From Talpa occidentalis (taxonomy: Eukaryota > Chordata > Mammalia > Eulipotyphla > Talpidae), in the NCBI RefSeq assembly GCF_014898055.3, contig NW_023601433.1, forward strand, positions 72,151,683 through 72,215,682: a stretch of DNA of 64,000 bases. The letters are read 5' to 3'. Within the stretch, counting starts at the first letter, position 1; each line of letters starts with the position of its first letter. The position numbers were made by a program, and so were the translations under genes. Positions 23,736-34,395 of the stretch are shown piece after piece. The notes under the pieces were generated by a model, which was not told the origin of the DNA, searched no databases, and was given only the letters and a program-made list of their open reading frames with translations.

Positions 23736-24429
23736 GCGAGAGAAGAGGAGGGTCCACCTAGGCCGGAGATGAGGTCTCCGAGGAGGGTCTTGAAGGATGA
23801 GCAAGAGCTAGCCAGGGGGCGAGGTGGGAGGCAGCCCAGGTAGAGGCACCCAGCAGCACACAGTGCAGGGACGTGTGTGGTGCCCTCGGGGACTGGCATG
23901 ATGCTTCTGTGGCTGGAGGATCACACGTGTGTGGATTGGCACAGGGCGGGGTCAGGTCATGCAGCTGGGCCATCGGAATCATGTTAGAGGTTTGGACTCC
24001 ATCCAAAAGTGAGCGCCAGACCAGAGAATCTCTTCAAGCATCGCTGTGCTTTTTTTCCTCTTGGTGGGGGATCACTAGGGTCTTTGAAGGCCCTTCTAGA
24101 TCTCATGAAAGCCCATAACTGCCCCTGTCTCTGGGGGGCACCAGAGGCTGAGCCTTGGCCTCATCTCTTAGACAACAGCTCACCAGCCACTAATATTTTT
24201 TTTCTTTTAGTCGCTCAGGTTAGAGGAGATAGGGTTTCTCTTCTTCTGGGGGTCCACCTGGGTTTCTTTTGACCATGGCCTTGCAGGGGTGGCTGGGGTA
24301 CAGGTCATATCTGGCCTTGGGTCTGCCCTGACCACCTCGCTCCCCCTGCTGAGCCTGTTTCCTAGTCTAGGGCACTGCTGCGGCTGCTCGCCAGAGGCTG
24401 GGGGTGGGCAATTGTGAGAGATGGTGAAA

Positions 24430-24620
24430 AAGCCAGGCTGAGAGAGCTGGATTGCCAGGACTGGACTCCCTCTGTGTTTTATCTGTTATGATCTGATGCA
24501 AATCACTTCACCACTCAATGCCTCAGTTTCCTGTTCTGTGGAAAGGGGATAACGAAAACCCCTCCTTGTAAGGCCTGATGAGGGGCCTCAAGAAGATGGT
24601 AGTGCCAAGAGCTTATCACA
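24430..24620 (+). repeat. MIR
   Basis: CAATGCCTCAGTTTCCTGTT and GGGGATAACGAAAACCC. Confidence 0.7.
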
Positions 24621-25709
24621 GGTCTCCCCATTCCCTGAGTGTGAGCTCATTCTCATACAAAGACTTACAATGAACAGCTCCTTTTGATTACAATGAAAAG
24701 CACAGGGGAATTAGAGGCTGCTCTTGGTTCTCCACAGATAGGTGATGTGGGGGGTTTAAGGATCCTTGAATCTGACAGCCACAGGCATGTGGGTATGGCT
24801 TTCTATCCCTGAACTTCAACCTTCTTGAGGGAGGATCAGGCACACAGCAGGCACCTACATGATGAATGGCGAGTGACTGACAGGTCAGAGGACAGCGTGT
24901 GTTTTATGTTTAATATCCATCAACTCCCTGTTACCCACTGACCCCCTAAACTGCAAATTATTATTTGTTTGACACCATGCAAAATCTACTACAGCAAACT
25001 TACTCATTTCTGTCCCCTTTTTGCTGGTAGATGCTTGGAGACCTTGTACCTAAGGAGAAAGAAGATTCCAATGATTTGACCAAGGGGTAGACCCAGGGAC
25101 GATTTCAGAATAATTTCTAGTTAATTGGTCCTTGAGTCATCTGCAAAGACCCTTCTGGGTTGCAGACCAGGCTCCCCCCTCTCAGTAAACTGGCTCTCAT
25201 TTTGTTCTCTAGCAGCTCTGGACAGGGCACCACCCCTCACCTCTGTAGACTAATCCCTTGGGGACCCTGCAGTGAGGGGAGGGAGGCAAGTTTACTTGTC
25301 TCTCCGAAAATCGTCTGTCATTTCCCAAACTTGAAAGGACTAATTGTCCTTTGGGCTCCAGACTTGGGTTCTGTAGAACTAAAAATTAATGCATTAAATT
25401 AATTTTGTGCTCCCTTTGCTCAGGCCGATTAGCACAAATTAAATTTCACACTAATTGGCTAAGGCGGAGAGAACACAATCCAGAGCTTGGGATCAATGCT
25501 GATCTCAGGGATGGGCGCTGGAGGTTGGGAGCATGGGAAGTGGGGGTGTTCCAGGATTACACAGGCCTGTATGTGGTGCTCTGTGCCAATAATCACTTTC
25601 CTCCACCAGTTTTTTGTGTGCCCACTTGCAAATCTAACCCATTTAAAGCCCAAGGCAAGACCAAGATTAAAAAGCCACCCTAACATTTTCTATATCAAAA
25701 ATTTTTAAA

Positions 25710-25800
25710 CTTTGTGTGTGTTGAGATTCAGATCCCTGGCTTTCACCTCAGAACTGTGGTCTGGGGTTCTGAAGATCCTGGAATTTATCTTTTAACTACC
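25710..25800 (-). mobile_element. MER5-like fragment
   Basis: GTTGAGATTCAGATCCCTGG and CTGAAGATCCTGGAATTTAT; weak. Confidence 0.4.
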
Positions 25801-26689
25801 TTCCCAGGTATCTAAGGTCAGTGCTTGCCCAAACACTTTAAAGGCAAAGGTGTCAGGAATAACAAAAAGGAAGCCCCACCCCAAAGGCTGCCCCTAGGAG
25901 GCCCTGGGTGAGCTCCTCCTCTATTGGTTGCCATTGCTTTGATCTTAGAGTTGCGCATTCAAGTCCCAGGTCTGGCACTTGATGTGTGTCTTCAAAATGT
26001 TCCCCAGGCTTCTGTTCCCCTCTGTTTCTTGTTAAGTCTCCATTTTGGTTTGTGCAGTAACTGGTATGATCAATACGCTGAGAAACAGACAGACTGGAAG
26101 AGGGAAAATTGTGGGGATCGTAGACTATACATGGTGGCCTCTGTGTTTCTAGCTCAATTATTTTTTGGACTATGTTAAAAAGAGGTTTTGTGATTTCCTG
26201 GTTAGTAAAGTGGTCCAAAAAATTATCAACGGTGCAGAAATTCATCTAGGGAATTTGGAATCCCCTGTGAGCCTACTCTTTCAGGAAAAATAATGCTACC
26301 CACCATCTGGGAGTGCCTTTTTCCATGCAAGTACAAACAAAAACAGGAACATGCCAAACATTCCATTCTGCAACTTTGCTTCCCCCCACCCCTGGGTAAT
26401 GTATCTGGGGAATTTTTGTCAAGTCAGAACAAATAGATCTATATCCCCCTCCTCTGTGGGGCAGTTGAAGGAGCTATACTGAGGCAGCCTGTGAGCTGAT
26501 AGTATTGATGGAGAGAAGCTCGAAGGGCAGTTGGATTCCACGCTGGAAGCAACACTGAGCTCCTGTCTGCTGACACACTACAGTTGCCCCTCAGTCCAGT
26601 GCAGAGGGCCTCCAGGGACAACATTAATGGCATAGAATGGGAACGCTGGTAGCACAACATTGGCTGACTCAGTGCACTTGAATTTAATA

Positions 26690-26775
26690 CCTTTTCTAGC
26701 ACTAGAGGGAAAGAGACTTGCCCAAGGTCACGCTGTACGTGAACTGATGTGTCTGAACTGAAGCCCTGTGTACCT
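26690..26775 (-). repeat. MIR fragment
   Basis: GACTTGCCCAAGGTCACGCT and the next 50 bases fit antisense MIR. Confidence 0.6.
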
Positions 26776-27034
26776 TGTCTCTTTGTCTTCTGTTTTCTCT
26801 TTCTCCCTCTTGACTTTAATTGCTGCATTGCCTAATGGGTAACTTCTTACATACAATGCCTCTTCTGTGCCAGGTTGTTTCTAAGTCTCTTGTTCATAAA
26901 TAATCTACTGACATTTCTCACTTTCTTTAGCTTAGCCTTGAATTTGAATACTGTATTTAAAACAATAGCACTGTTATTGTGGGACCAAAGGGTACCCAAT
27001 GACCCCAAATTATTAAATGGTGTTTGCTCTAAAA

Positions 27035-27600
27035 GGGATTTTGCCATTCGCTTGACAAAGGCAAAGAAAACAGCTTCTTAGTGTGAATAGGATTAGGGTA
27101 CATAGAGAGGGAAGAGAAAATATTCCTAATAATAGTTTCCCAATAAAACCCCCCAAATTACCTATCCCCTTGTGGGCAATTGCCCAGTCAAACACCTTTG
27201 ACCCAAAGCGGAGCCACTAAGGCCCAAAGCTTGCTGCAAGTCTAAGGTACCTTCTTATGATGGGAAACAGCAAGAAAGGGGTAAGGCAGGTCTGGAGCAG
27301 AAGGTGCAAAGTCAAAGCTCAAATCAAGACAATGGCTGCCATGGTTTCTGCCAAGGACAGCCTTCCCATGTGTCTCTCACTCATGTGTCTCTCCATGTCT
27401 CTCCATGTATCTCTTGCCAAGTCATTTCCCCCCCCCCACCCCTGGGTGAAAGCCAAAGGCCCAGAGCCCACTGGCCTTCTGTGTTATGTGACTACCCCTG
27501 GCCGCTCAGCTCCACCCCTAGTTCTCAGCAGCTCCTCGCTCAGGAAGTCCTGTTCATGGCGCGCTGGGACCTGTAACCCAGGCAGCCACAGATGAGAGTG
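27035..27600 (+). repeat. Unclassified dispersed repeat, copy 2
   Basis: Partner of the copy at 16900-17500. Shared blocks include TAATAGTTTCCCAATAAAAC, GCAAGTCTAAGGTACC and CAGCCTTCCCATGTGTCTCT; the two are clearly diverged. Confidence 0.7.
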
Positions 27601-28364
27601 GGGAACTGGCACCTCTCCTTCACGGAGGTGTACCTGTAACAATGCCACTGGAGCCCTGGCCCATTTGGTGTCTGTAGTTGTTCTGTAAATTGAAAAGAGA
27701 AAAAAGTGCAAGTTGAAATTCATTGAACAGCAAACCTTTTTATTTTTAGCTGTAAACATGTCTGCTTTAGCTCGCTGTATTCCTGAGGCAGGACCAAAGC
27801 CTTCTCTGATTGTGAGCATCTGTCTCGAGATCCACTTCTTACTTAAGCCACACCTTTAATGCACAACCTTATGATTTCCTGCTTTGCTTTCTCTAAAACA
27901 GAGCAAATGGCAAAATAATTTGAATGCAGAAATCTAATTTTTTACTTTTGCATTTTTATAGTCTTTGCGCCTTCTCCTGTTTGACAGAATTTTATAAAGC
28001 AGCTCACCCTTTTTTTTTTATTCCTTCCAAAGCATTCAACCTACTTTTCATGGAAACTCTCTGTCCGGTCATATTTTATAGGCTTATGTAATAGCTAACA
28101 GAATAAATAACTATAATGCAAGTGCACCAAGCATAAACATGTGGGGAACACAATCAGTGGATAGTGGGTGTGCATGGCTATCACGTGGTATAGACAGGTA
28201 TACCACAGCCCTATGGTACCACATGGGCTTCCTTTTGAGAACTTTCTGATGTGGTGGATGTCTGTTGATCTGTCCTTCTGCGGAGCCAATGTATGGGTCA
28301 GTGAGATGGTGGGGGTTGGTTAAGGAGAGCTTCTGCTTGAATAGTTTGTTGTTTGACTTTTTTT

Positions 28365-28560
28365 CTTTTTAGCACTTACCGTGTGCCAGGCACTATGTTC
28401 ATCTTTATGGGATTATCTCACTTAATTCTCAATACAATTCTATAAGTTATTGCCTCCCCTTTTAAAACAGAAAATACTGAGTATCAGATAGGCATTTTTC
28501 TTGGTTCAGTGTCACACAGCTGTTGAGTGTTGAGTCAATAACCTCATACATCAAGACCAA
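28365..28560 (-). repeat. MIR
   Basis: TACCGTGTGCCAGGCACTAT, ATTCTCAATACAATTCTATA and GTGTCACACAGCTGTTGAG. Confidence 0.75.
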
Positions 28561-28719
28561 TAAAATTCTGAAGTCCATCCTCTGACATCTCATTGCACAA
28601 ACGGGTAGCACTGCAATGAAAGCCAGTGATTCGCCTAAGGGTAGCCCTGGGGAGTGTGACTAGGGGAGAAGACTTCGTCGTCTGCATGAGTGACCATGCT
28701 GTAACCCTCCCTGTCCCAG

Positions 28720-28839
28720 ATTGCTGACTTGACCACAGAGCTCACTGATGAACGCTTCAAAGGAGACGTGGCCTGCCAGGTGCTAGAGAGTGAACGGGCT
28801 GAGCGGCTGCGGGCATTCCGGGAGGTCCAGGAGGTGAAG
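28720..28839 (+). CDS. MYO18B: MYO18B exon E: coiled coil
   Basis: Encodes 40 residues, IADLTTELTD to FREVQEVK, phase 0/0. Acceptor CTGTCCCAG, donor AAG|GTGAAT. The LTTELTDERFKGDVACQVLE segment follows the heptads of the rod, and its LTxELxDER wording is shared with the MYO18A tail (family memory). It lies only 342 bp from exon F, the closest exon pair here, so the two may be retained or skipped together. Confidence 0.94.
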
Positions 28840-29181
28840 GTGAATGACCAGGATTTGTAGGGGTGTGGGAGAGGGGAGCTAAGCCATTGATAGGACCCAG
28901 TTGGGCCTGCCCCCATCTGCGTATATCTGGGATTCCCCATAGCAAAATGCACGGGCTTACTGACCTCCTTGCTCAAGGTCCTAGGTACATTTGGGTCTTC
29001 CAAAGGCTTGGAGATGCCATGAGAGAAGACTGCAAAGGATGGGCAGCCCCTGCCTATGGAGTCATCATGCACAAGGACTGCATGGGGGGTGGCTAGTCCT
29101 GATTTGGGAGGCTCCATGAAGGAGAGAGCTGCCCTAGGCTTCTACCCAACTCCAGTTTAGACCTCAAGATCTTTGTTTCAG
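28840..29181 (+). other. MYO18B intron E-F (342 bp)
   Basis: Short intron with no repeat that I recognise. The acceptor is ATCTTTGTTTCAG. Confidence 0.85.
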
Positions 29182-29290
29182 AGCAAGTATGAGGAAGTTC
29201 AGAAGAATTTGGGAGAAGTGGTGAAGCAGTTGGAAGAAGCGCAGCAGAAAATTCAGTTGACTGACTTGGAAAGGAGTCACACCGGAGGAG
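29182..29290 (+). CDS. MYO18B: MYO18B exon F: coiled coil
   Basis: Encodes 36 full codons, SKYEEVQKNL to RSHTGG, plus the first G of an alanine codon completed by exon G, so the 3' side is phase 1. Acceptor TTTCAG, donor GAG|GTGAGC. Heptads run through VKQLEEAQQKIQLTDLE and then stop at a Gly-Gly turn (HTGGA), probably a short break in the coil. The 109-nt length and the split codon make this the first junction with a non-zero phase. Confidence 0.93.
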
Positions 29291-29354
29291 GTGAGCAGAC
29301 TTGCACCCATGAGGTTGCATGCTGATGGAAAAAGCTATTTTTGTTTTTTAAAAA

Positions 29355-29525
29355 GCTATGTTTTTATTTCATTCATTCATCTGGCCATCCTACACACTGA
29401 CACTTACTATGTGCTAGATATTGCATTAAGGACCGAGATTTTGGCAGAGCAAACAGGCATGGCCTTTGCCCTGTTGGAGCTTACAGTCCATTGGCACAGA
29501 CATTAAACATATAATCCAACAGCCC
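29355..29525 (-). repeat. L2 3' end fragment
   Basis: TTCATTCATTCATCTGGCC start, TTACTATGTGCTAGATATTG, CTGTTGGAGCTTACAGTCCA. Confidence 0.7.
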
Positions 29526-29659
29526 CCCAAATAATAAATTATCAATGGGATGTAAACTCTCTAGTAATAATGTAAAGGATGGTTAAAAAAAAAGTGGCTC
29601 TATGGACAAGGCATCTTTATATTTATGTGAATATTTAGTATATACATTTTGAGGGAAGT

Positions 29660-29820
29660 AGTTCAGTGGTTAGAATCGAGACTCTCTCTTACCAGGAAAG
29701 TGGCTTTGGGTAAAGAAATTTTTATGCCTTGGTTTTCTCATCTTTCAAATGGATTTAGTCATAGATGATGGAGAGTGTTGAGCCACTTACCTGGCACAGA
29801 GTGCTATTAGCTGGTAGCTG
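29660..29820 (+). repeat. MIR
   Basis: CTTGGTTTTCTCATCTTTCA then TACCTGGCACAGAGTGC. Confidence 0.65.
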
Positions 29821-29954
29821 CTCTATCCTCATTAGCATCTCTCCCACTAGTGGGAATGGCACCCAGGATTACAGCTGCCTGTTGCAGTGGCAGTAGCACT
29901 CACTGAAGCCCTGGCACAGAATCCACTACTGTCTTCATTTAAAAGCAGTGTCAG

Positions 29955-30652
29955 TCAGTGAGAATGGCACATATTAAAAAAACTATCAACAACAAATGTT
30001 GGCGAGGGTGTGGAGAAAAAGGAACTCTTCTGCACTGTTGGTGGGAGTGCAAACTGGTCCAACCACTATGGAGAGCTGTGTGGAGATTTCTGGACCTACT
30101 AAACATAGAGCTTCCATATGATCCAGCAATTCCACTCCTAGGTATTTACCCAAAGGACACAGAAACATCAATTCCAAAGAACACCTGCACCCCTATGTTT
30201 ATAGCAGCTCTATTTACAATAGCTAAGCTTTGGGAACAGCCCAAATGCCTAAAAATAGATGACTGGATCAAGAAGATGTGGTACATACACACCATGGAAT
30301 ATTACTCAACATTCAAAAAAGATAAACACATGCAATTTGCAGCAACATGGATGGCACTGGAAGGGATCATGCTCAGCGAAATAAGCCAAAAAGAAAAAGA
30401 AAAATACCGGATGGTCTCACTCATAGCAGGAATCTAGAAAACTTAAATAAGGGACCAGGAAATTGAATAACTATAAGAAAGTGAAAATCAAAATCAACAA
30501 AAAACTATGAACCAGAGACACTTTTTGGGGGGTGAGGGGCGGGAGGGGAGGGATTGGGGTCAGAATGGGGGGGTTGCAATTGTATGGGGAATATAAAAAT
30601 AAAATTTATTATTTAAAAAAAAAAAAAAACTAAAAATAAATAAATAAAAAAA
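29955..30652 (+). mobile_element. 5'-truncated L1 with open ORF2 C-terminus
   Basis: Starts inside ORF2 (CAGTGAGAATGGCACATATT). The frame is open for about 159 codons (29958-30437) with the L1 endings [30 protein letters not shown] and FIAALFTIAKLWEQPKC, then a 3' UTR with a G-rich tract (30530-30570) and a poly(A) tail. The 15-bp duplication TAAAAGCAGTGTCAG brackets it (29940-29954 and 30653-30667). Truncated, so it cannot move by itself. Confidence 0.93.
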
Positions 30653-31784
30653 TAAAAGCAGTGTCAGGCAATTACTGAGTGAATGGAGAGACAAGAGGCC
30701 CCTGGGTGGCCCAGTGCAGTGTGTGCTCAGCAGAGCCAGGGAGTTCAGAGGTGCCATCTCACAACCTGCTCGGAGACTCACGTTCCAGGGTTGGAATGGC
30801 ATGGTGGCATATTGGTTAGTTCCTCTCCCCAGTCCAGATGAGTCAGGTGAGAAGGGTGTCCAGTGTTTCAGCTTTTATAAAGCATTAGCATCAGTCCTTC
30901 AACATCCCCAGAGAATTTATGCCCTAGAAATGTCAGGGACACTCAAGAGAAACAGAGGTCAGGAGGTGATAGAGATGAGTCAGGGCGCATTTTCTTCCTC
31001 ACTCTCTTTTCCTCTGATGTCGGCTACCCCTAGGACAGAGGTTCACCGGGAGGTTAACGTGAGAGTCTCTGATACAGGAGACCACAGAGTAGGATGGTGC
31101 ACAGAGTGGGGATGTGTGTGCACAGAACGGCTCCTTCTCTCCAGAAGGGTGTCAGCCTAGTCGCTGCCTGGTTTTGATTTATGTCTAAGTGCTACTCTCA
31201 CTCTGTCTTTCTGTGGAAAGATATGGGAGTTGACTAGGAAGGAAAGATATGCTTCGTTCACGAGCATATTCATCACAATGCTGCATGGGCTCTCCACTCT
31301 AGACGCTCCTTCCAGAAACCAGCCCACAAATATTTTGTTTTTCATTATGAAAGTAATACATACTCATTATAGAAAATCTCAAAAATATAGGAAAGTTGAA
31401 AGAAGCAATAAAACACTTTAACTCCCACATTCCAATGCCACCACAACTTCCTCCATGGATTAAGTTGGAGTATGAATTATTTTCAAAAATGTTTTTCCCT
31501 CTATGCATGGTTAAGTATTTAAAGAGACCCTTTCGTGGTATTCATCCAGCACTGAGTTGGATCCTGTGGGTGCCCCAGAAGAATTTTAGTTGGGTCCTGC
31601 TCTCAAAAAGCTTGGATATAAATAGGGAGGTCAGATAAACCCAGGAAAAATGTGACTGGATAATAGTCATGAATTCTATGCACCCATGAGTGACACCCAT
31701 GTGCAGGGAGTTTGGCGATCCCCTGAAGAAGGGGTAACATTAGTTTTGTCACCCACCATTCACTTTGAAGAACATTTTAGCACA

Positions 31785-31960
31785 GAGTGCCTGTGTCCAT
31801 TTATGTATCCAGCTCTCCATACATCCTAACATCCATCCATTCATCCCCCCATTTAATGAAAATTTTGTTGCATTTATATGCTAGGTATTGCATAAGCCCT
31901 AGAGACATAGTGATGGGCAAAGAAAATTTGCTACCCTTATGAGTTTGAGTCTTATGGAGA
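31785..31960 (-). repeat. L2 fragment
   Basis: TATATGCTAGGTATTGCATA and AGACATAGTGATGGGCAAAG fit the antisense L2. Confidence 0.6.
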
Positions 31961-32139
31961 GATTTCTGAAGGTTTACTTGTGAGAGCCCTGCTCATTCTA
32001 GGTTGCAGCTGTCTTTAAAATATTTTTCCCCTCCACTAGATTCCTGAAAATTTGGTTTCTTCTTCATTTCATCATCCCTTGTGCCTGGTATGGAACAGTG
32101 TGCTCACTAAGCACTGGAATGTATGGAAGGTAGAGGGAA

Positions 32140-32315
32140 GAGTATATAATGGATGGTTGGATAGTTGGATGGATGACTAGAGAGACAGATAGAGGTCGGA
32201 TGAATGGATGATGAACAGAAAGATGGATGAATGGATGGATGCATGGATGGATGGATGGACAGACAGATGGATGATGGATGGAGAGATGGATGGGTGGATG
32301 GAGAGGGAGAGAGTA
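32140..32315 (+). repeat. (ATGG)n array
   Basis: Imperfect GGAT/ATGG units with GACA interruptions. Confidence 0.92.
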
Positions 32316-32423
32316 TGGTGTCTAACTTAATCTCTCCACTTGTGGCATTTTTTTCCTGCAACTCCATTACCTTAAGGGACATTACTCTTTTATTCAGACA
32401 GTCAAAAAATAAGACCTTTTCCC

Positions 32424-33245
32424 TATATTCCTCCTATAAATGAGACCCATCTGATATTTTTATCCTTCTGACTTATTTCACTGAGCATAATACCTTCCAG
32501 TGCCATCCATATTGCTGCAAATGGCACAAATTTATCTTTTTGATTGCTGAATAGCATTCCATTGTGTATATATATACTATATATAGTATATATAGTATAT
32601 ATATTTAATATATAGTATATACTATATCTATAATATATATATAATATAATATATACTATAAAATATATACTATATATACTATATACTAAATATATATACT
32701 ATATACTAAATATATATACTATATACTAAATATATATATACACTAAATCTTCTTGATCCATCTTGTCATCTGTTTTTTTTTTGGGCATTTAGGTTGTTTC
32801 CATAGCTTAGCTATTGTAAACAGTGCTGCAATAAACATAGGGGTGCAGGTTTCCCTTTGAATTAATGTTTCTGTTTCCTTTGGGTAGATCCCTAGGAGTA
32901 GAATTGCTGGGTCACATGGTAGCTCCATTTTTAGTAATTTGAAGAATGTTCACACAGATTTCCATAGTGGTTGGACCAGTCAAATAAGGGATCAGGGGAA
33001 AAAAAGACAAAACTAGCAAGTAACTATAAATTGGAGTCTTTCATCAGGGGAGAAGGAGGGAGAAAAATTACAGTGGGACAGAAAGAGCATAAGAGACTGT
33101 GGTGATGGTTCATGGGTGACTTGGTGCAGGAATTTTATGGGGACTACACCTGAGAGGAGAAAGTAAACTGTACAAAAATGAATAATGATGTAAAATATAT
33201 AGAGAGAAATTTTTAAAAATCCCCTCCTGAAGAAAAACAAAAACA
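32424..33245 (+). mobile_element. Twin-primed L1: inverted 5' part plus sense 3' end
   Basis: Bases 32424-32980 are antisense ORF2 (counterpart of about 30060-30440 of the L1 at 29955). At 32981 the orientation flips to the sense 3' end (CAAATAAGGGATCAGGGG, counterpart of 30447 onward). The breakpoints are nearly contiguous in the L1. Flanks AAGACCTTTTCCC (32411-32423) and AAGACCTTTCCC (33246-33257) are the target-site duplication with one indel. Confidence 0.88.
32560..32745 (+). repeat. TA-rich microsatellite inside the L1
   Basis: Expanded TATA tract grown from the GTGTATGT motif of the antisense L1. The last part is a 20-bp unit (ACTATATACTAAATATATAT) repeated about three times. Confidence 0.92.
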
Positions 33246-33900
33246 AGACCTTTCCCAATTGATTCTATTGAGCCAAACCATTTTCATCACAACAATAAAT
33301 GACTTTTTTAGATTTTTACCAAGTCATGGGCTTGTTCTATTATCTCATAGAGAAGTCTTATGATTAACGTCTCTGTCACTCTGCATTCAGTAGACCCTTC
33401 AATTATTGCTCATTGATTTGTTAATTCAACCAACAGTCACTGATTCCATATTCTGCCACCCCATGTGGTTGGTCAGTAGGATAATTCCAATTGGTAAACT
33501 TGTATCAATATGGGGAGAATCTTCTGCCTGAAACTCTTCTAGTGGGTGTTGAGGACCCACACTTGACTAAAAGAGCTCCTTACCCTCAGGATTATGGAGT
33601 TTCTTGGGAAAATAAAGATACACGTACACTTATAGATACATGTACACTTAAAGCAACCAAGGCTAGAATGGGAAGCAATCAACAACTTTAAGCTCCTAGA
33701 GGTGGTCATGACAAGCTGATGGAGGCAGTGGGTTTCTCCTAAGCTTGAACTTAAAGCAGGATTTCCTAACCTGAAGTTCAGTACTGATCCTCGGGAACGC
33801 TCTGAAAATACGTAATTGTGTAGAAAAAGCTGAGAAAATGGAAGTGAGCCATCCTATCTCACGAGCCTTTCTTCCTGCCTCCCTGCATCCGTGGTAACAG

Positions 33901-34025
33901 CGGATGAGTGGCAGACGCGCTTCGACTGCGCTCAGATGGAGAATGAGTTCCTCAGAAAGCGGCTACAGCAATTTGAAGAGAGGTTGGACTCAGAGTTGAC
34001 ATCCAGGAAAGAGCTGGAACAGAAG
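33901..34025 (+). CDS. MYO18B: MYO18B exon G: coiled coil
   Basis: Begins with CG, completing the alanine codon started in exon F, then 41 residues DEWQTRFDCA to RKELEQK; phase 1 to 0. The acceptor GTGGTAACAG has a short pyrimidine tract; the donor is AAG|GTAAGA. The segment MENEFLRKRLQQFEERLDSE is strongly heptad. A Trp-containing start (GADEWQ) resembles the GGEWRLKYE segment I recall in MYO18A, supporting placement at the same tail position. Confidence 0.94.
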
Positions 34026-34092
34026 GTAAGAGGTGGAGGGTAGTCTGGACACAGTGTGTCAGCGAGCTACTGGTTTCTGATCTCCACTGTGG

Positions 34093-34150
34093 GTGGCTGA
34101 CCAGGGATGGACATGGCTGACCAGAGGATGGACATGGCTGACCAGAGGAC
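34093..34150 (+). repeat. Minisatellite, ~21-bp unit
   Basis: Three tandem units of TGGCTGACCAGAGGATGGAC, 70 bp after exon G. Confidence 0.9.
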
Positions 34151-34284
34151 AGACCATTTCTCACTCCACCACTACTACAAAGTCTGGTCACTGTGGGATA
34201 TGCAAAGCAGTTTCTGTGGGATATGCAAAATACGCAGGTCTTCTACACAAGGAAAGAATACTCTGTGGTGTAAAGAAATGAACA

Positions 34285-34395
34285 TTAACTTAGGATTTTG
34301 GAGTTCCAGTTCCATCTCTGCTTTGACCTTGTGGAAATCACTTTACCTTTTGGATCTCATATTTCTCACCTATAAAATGATTGCAATCTGCTCTT
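34285..34395 (+). repeat. MIR-like fragment
   Basis: CCAGTTCCATCTCTGCTTTG, TTCTCACCTATAAAATGATT. Confidence 0.55.

Larger units (their letters stand above)
14915..28719 (+). other. MYO18B intron D-E (13.8 kb)
   Basis: The longest intron in the window, with no exon recognised. It is repeat-dense: MIR (15030-15165), old sense L1 (15160-15860), hAT fossil split by a SINE (15835-16325), two copies of an unclassified 0.6 kb repeat (about 16.9-17.5 and 27.0-27.6 kb), SINEs at 17825, 20659 and 21043, L2 pieces, an LTR-like GC-richer block (19950-20640), MER5A-like fossils and further MIR copies. Repeat-poor parts are 18420-19420, 22200-23500, 24650-25700 and 27640-28350. Confidence 0.75.
29291..33900 (+). 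other. MYO18B intron F-G (4.6 kb)
   Basis: Non-coding and rich in insertions: L2 (29355-29525), MIR (29660-29820), a 5'-truncated L1 with clear target-site duplications (29955-30652), L2 (31785-31960), an ATGG array (32140-32315) and a twin-primed L1 (32424-33245). About 30670-31780 and 33260-33840 hold nothing I can name, except an AT-rich repeat-like tract near 31320-31440. Confidence 0.75.

Noticed and set aside
16900..27600. Two LTRs of one provirus about 10 kb apart
   Set aside because: The interval is filled with SINE, L2, MIR and MER5A fossils and no gag/pol/env frames, and the two copies are too divergent for a single insertion.
14915..28719. Hidden exon in the long intron
   Set aside because: Exons D and E join perfectly in frame and match the family order, leaving no gap to fill.
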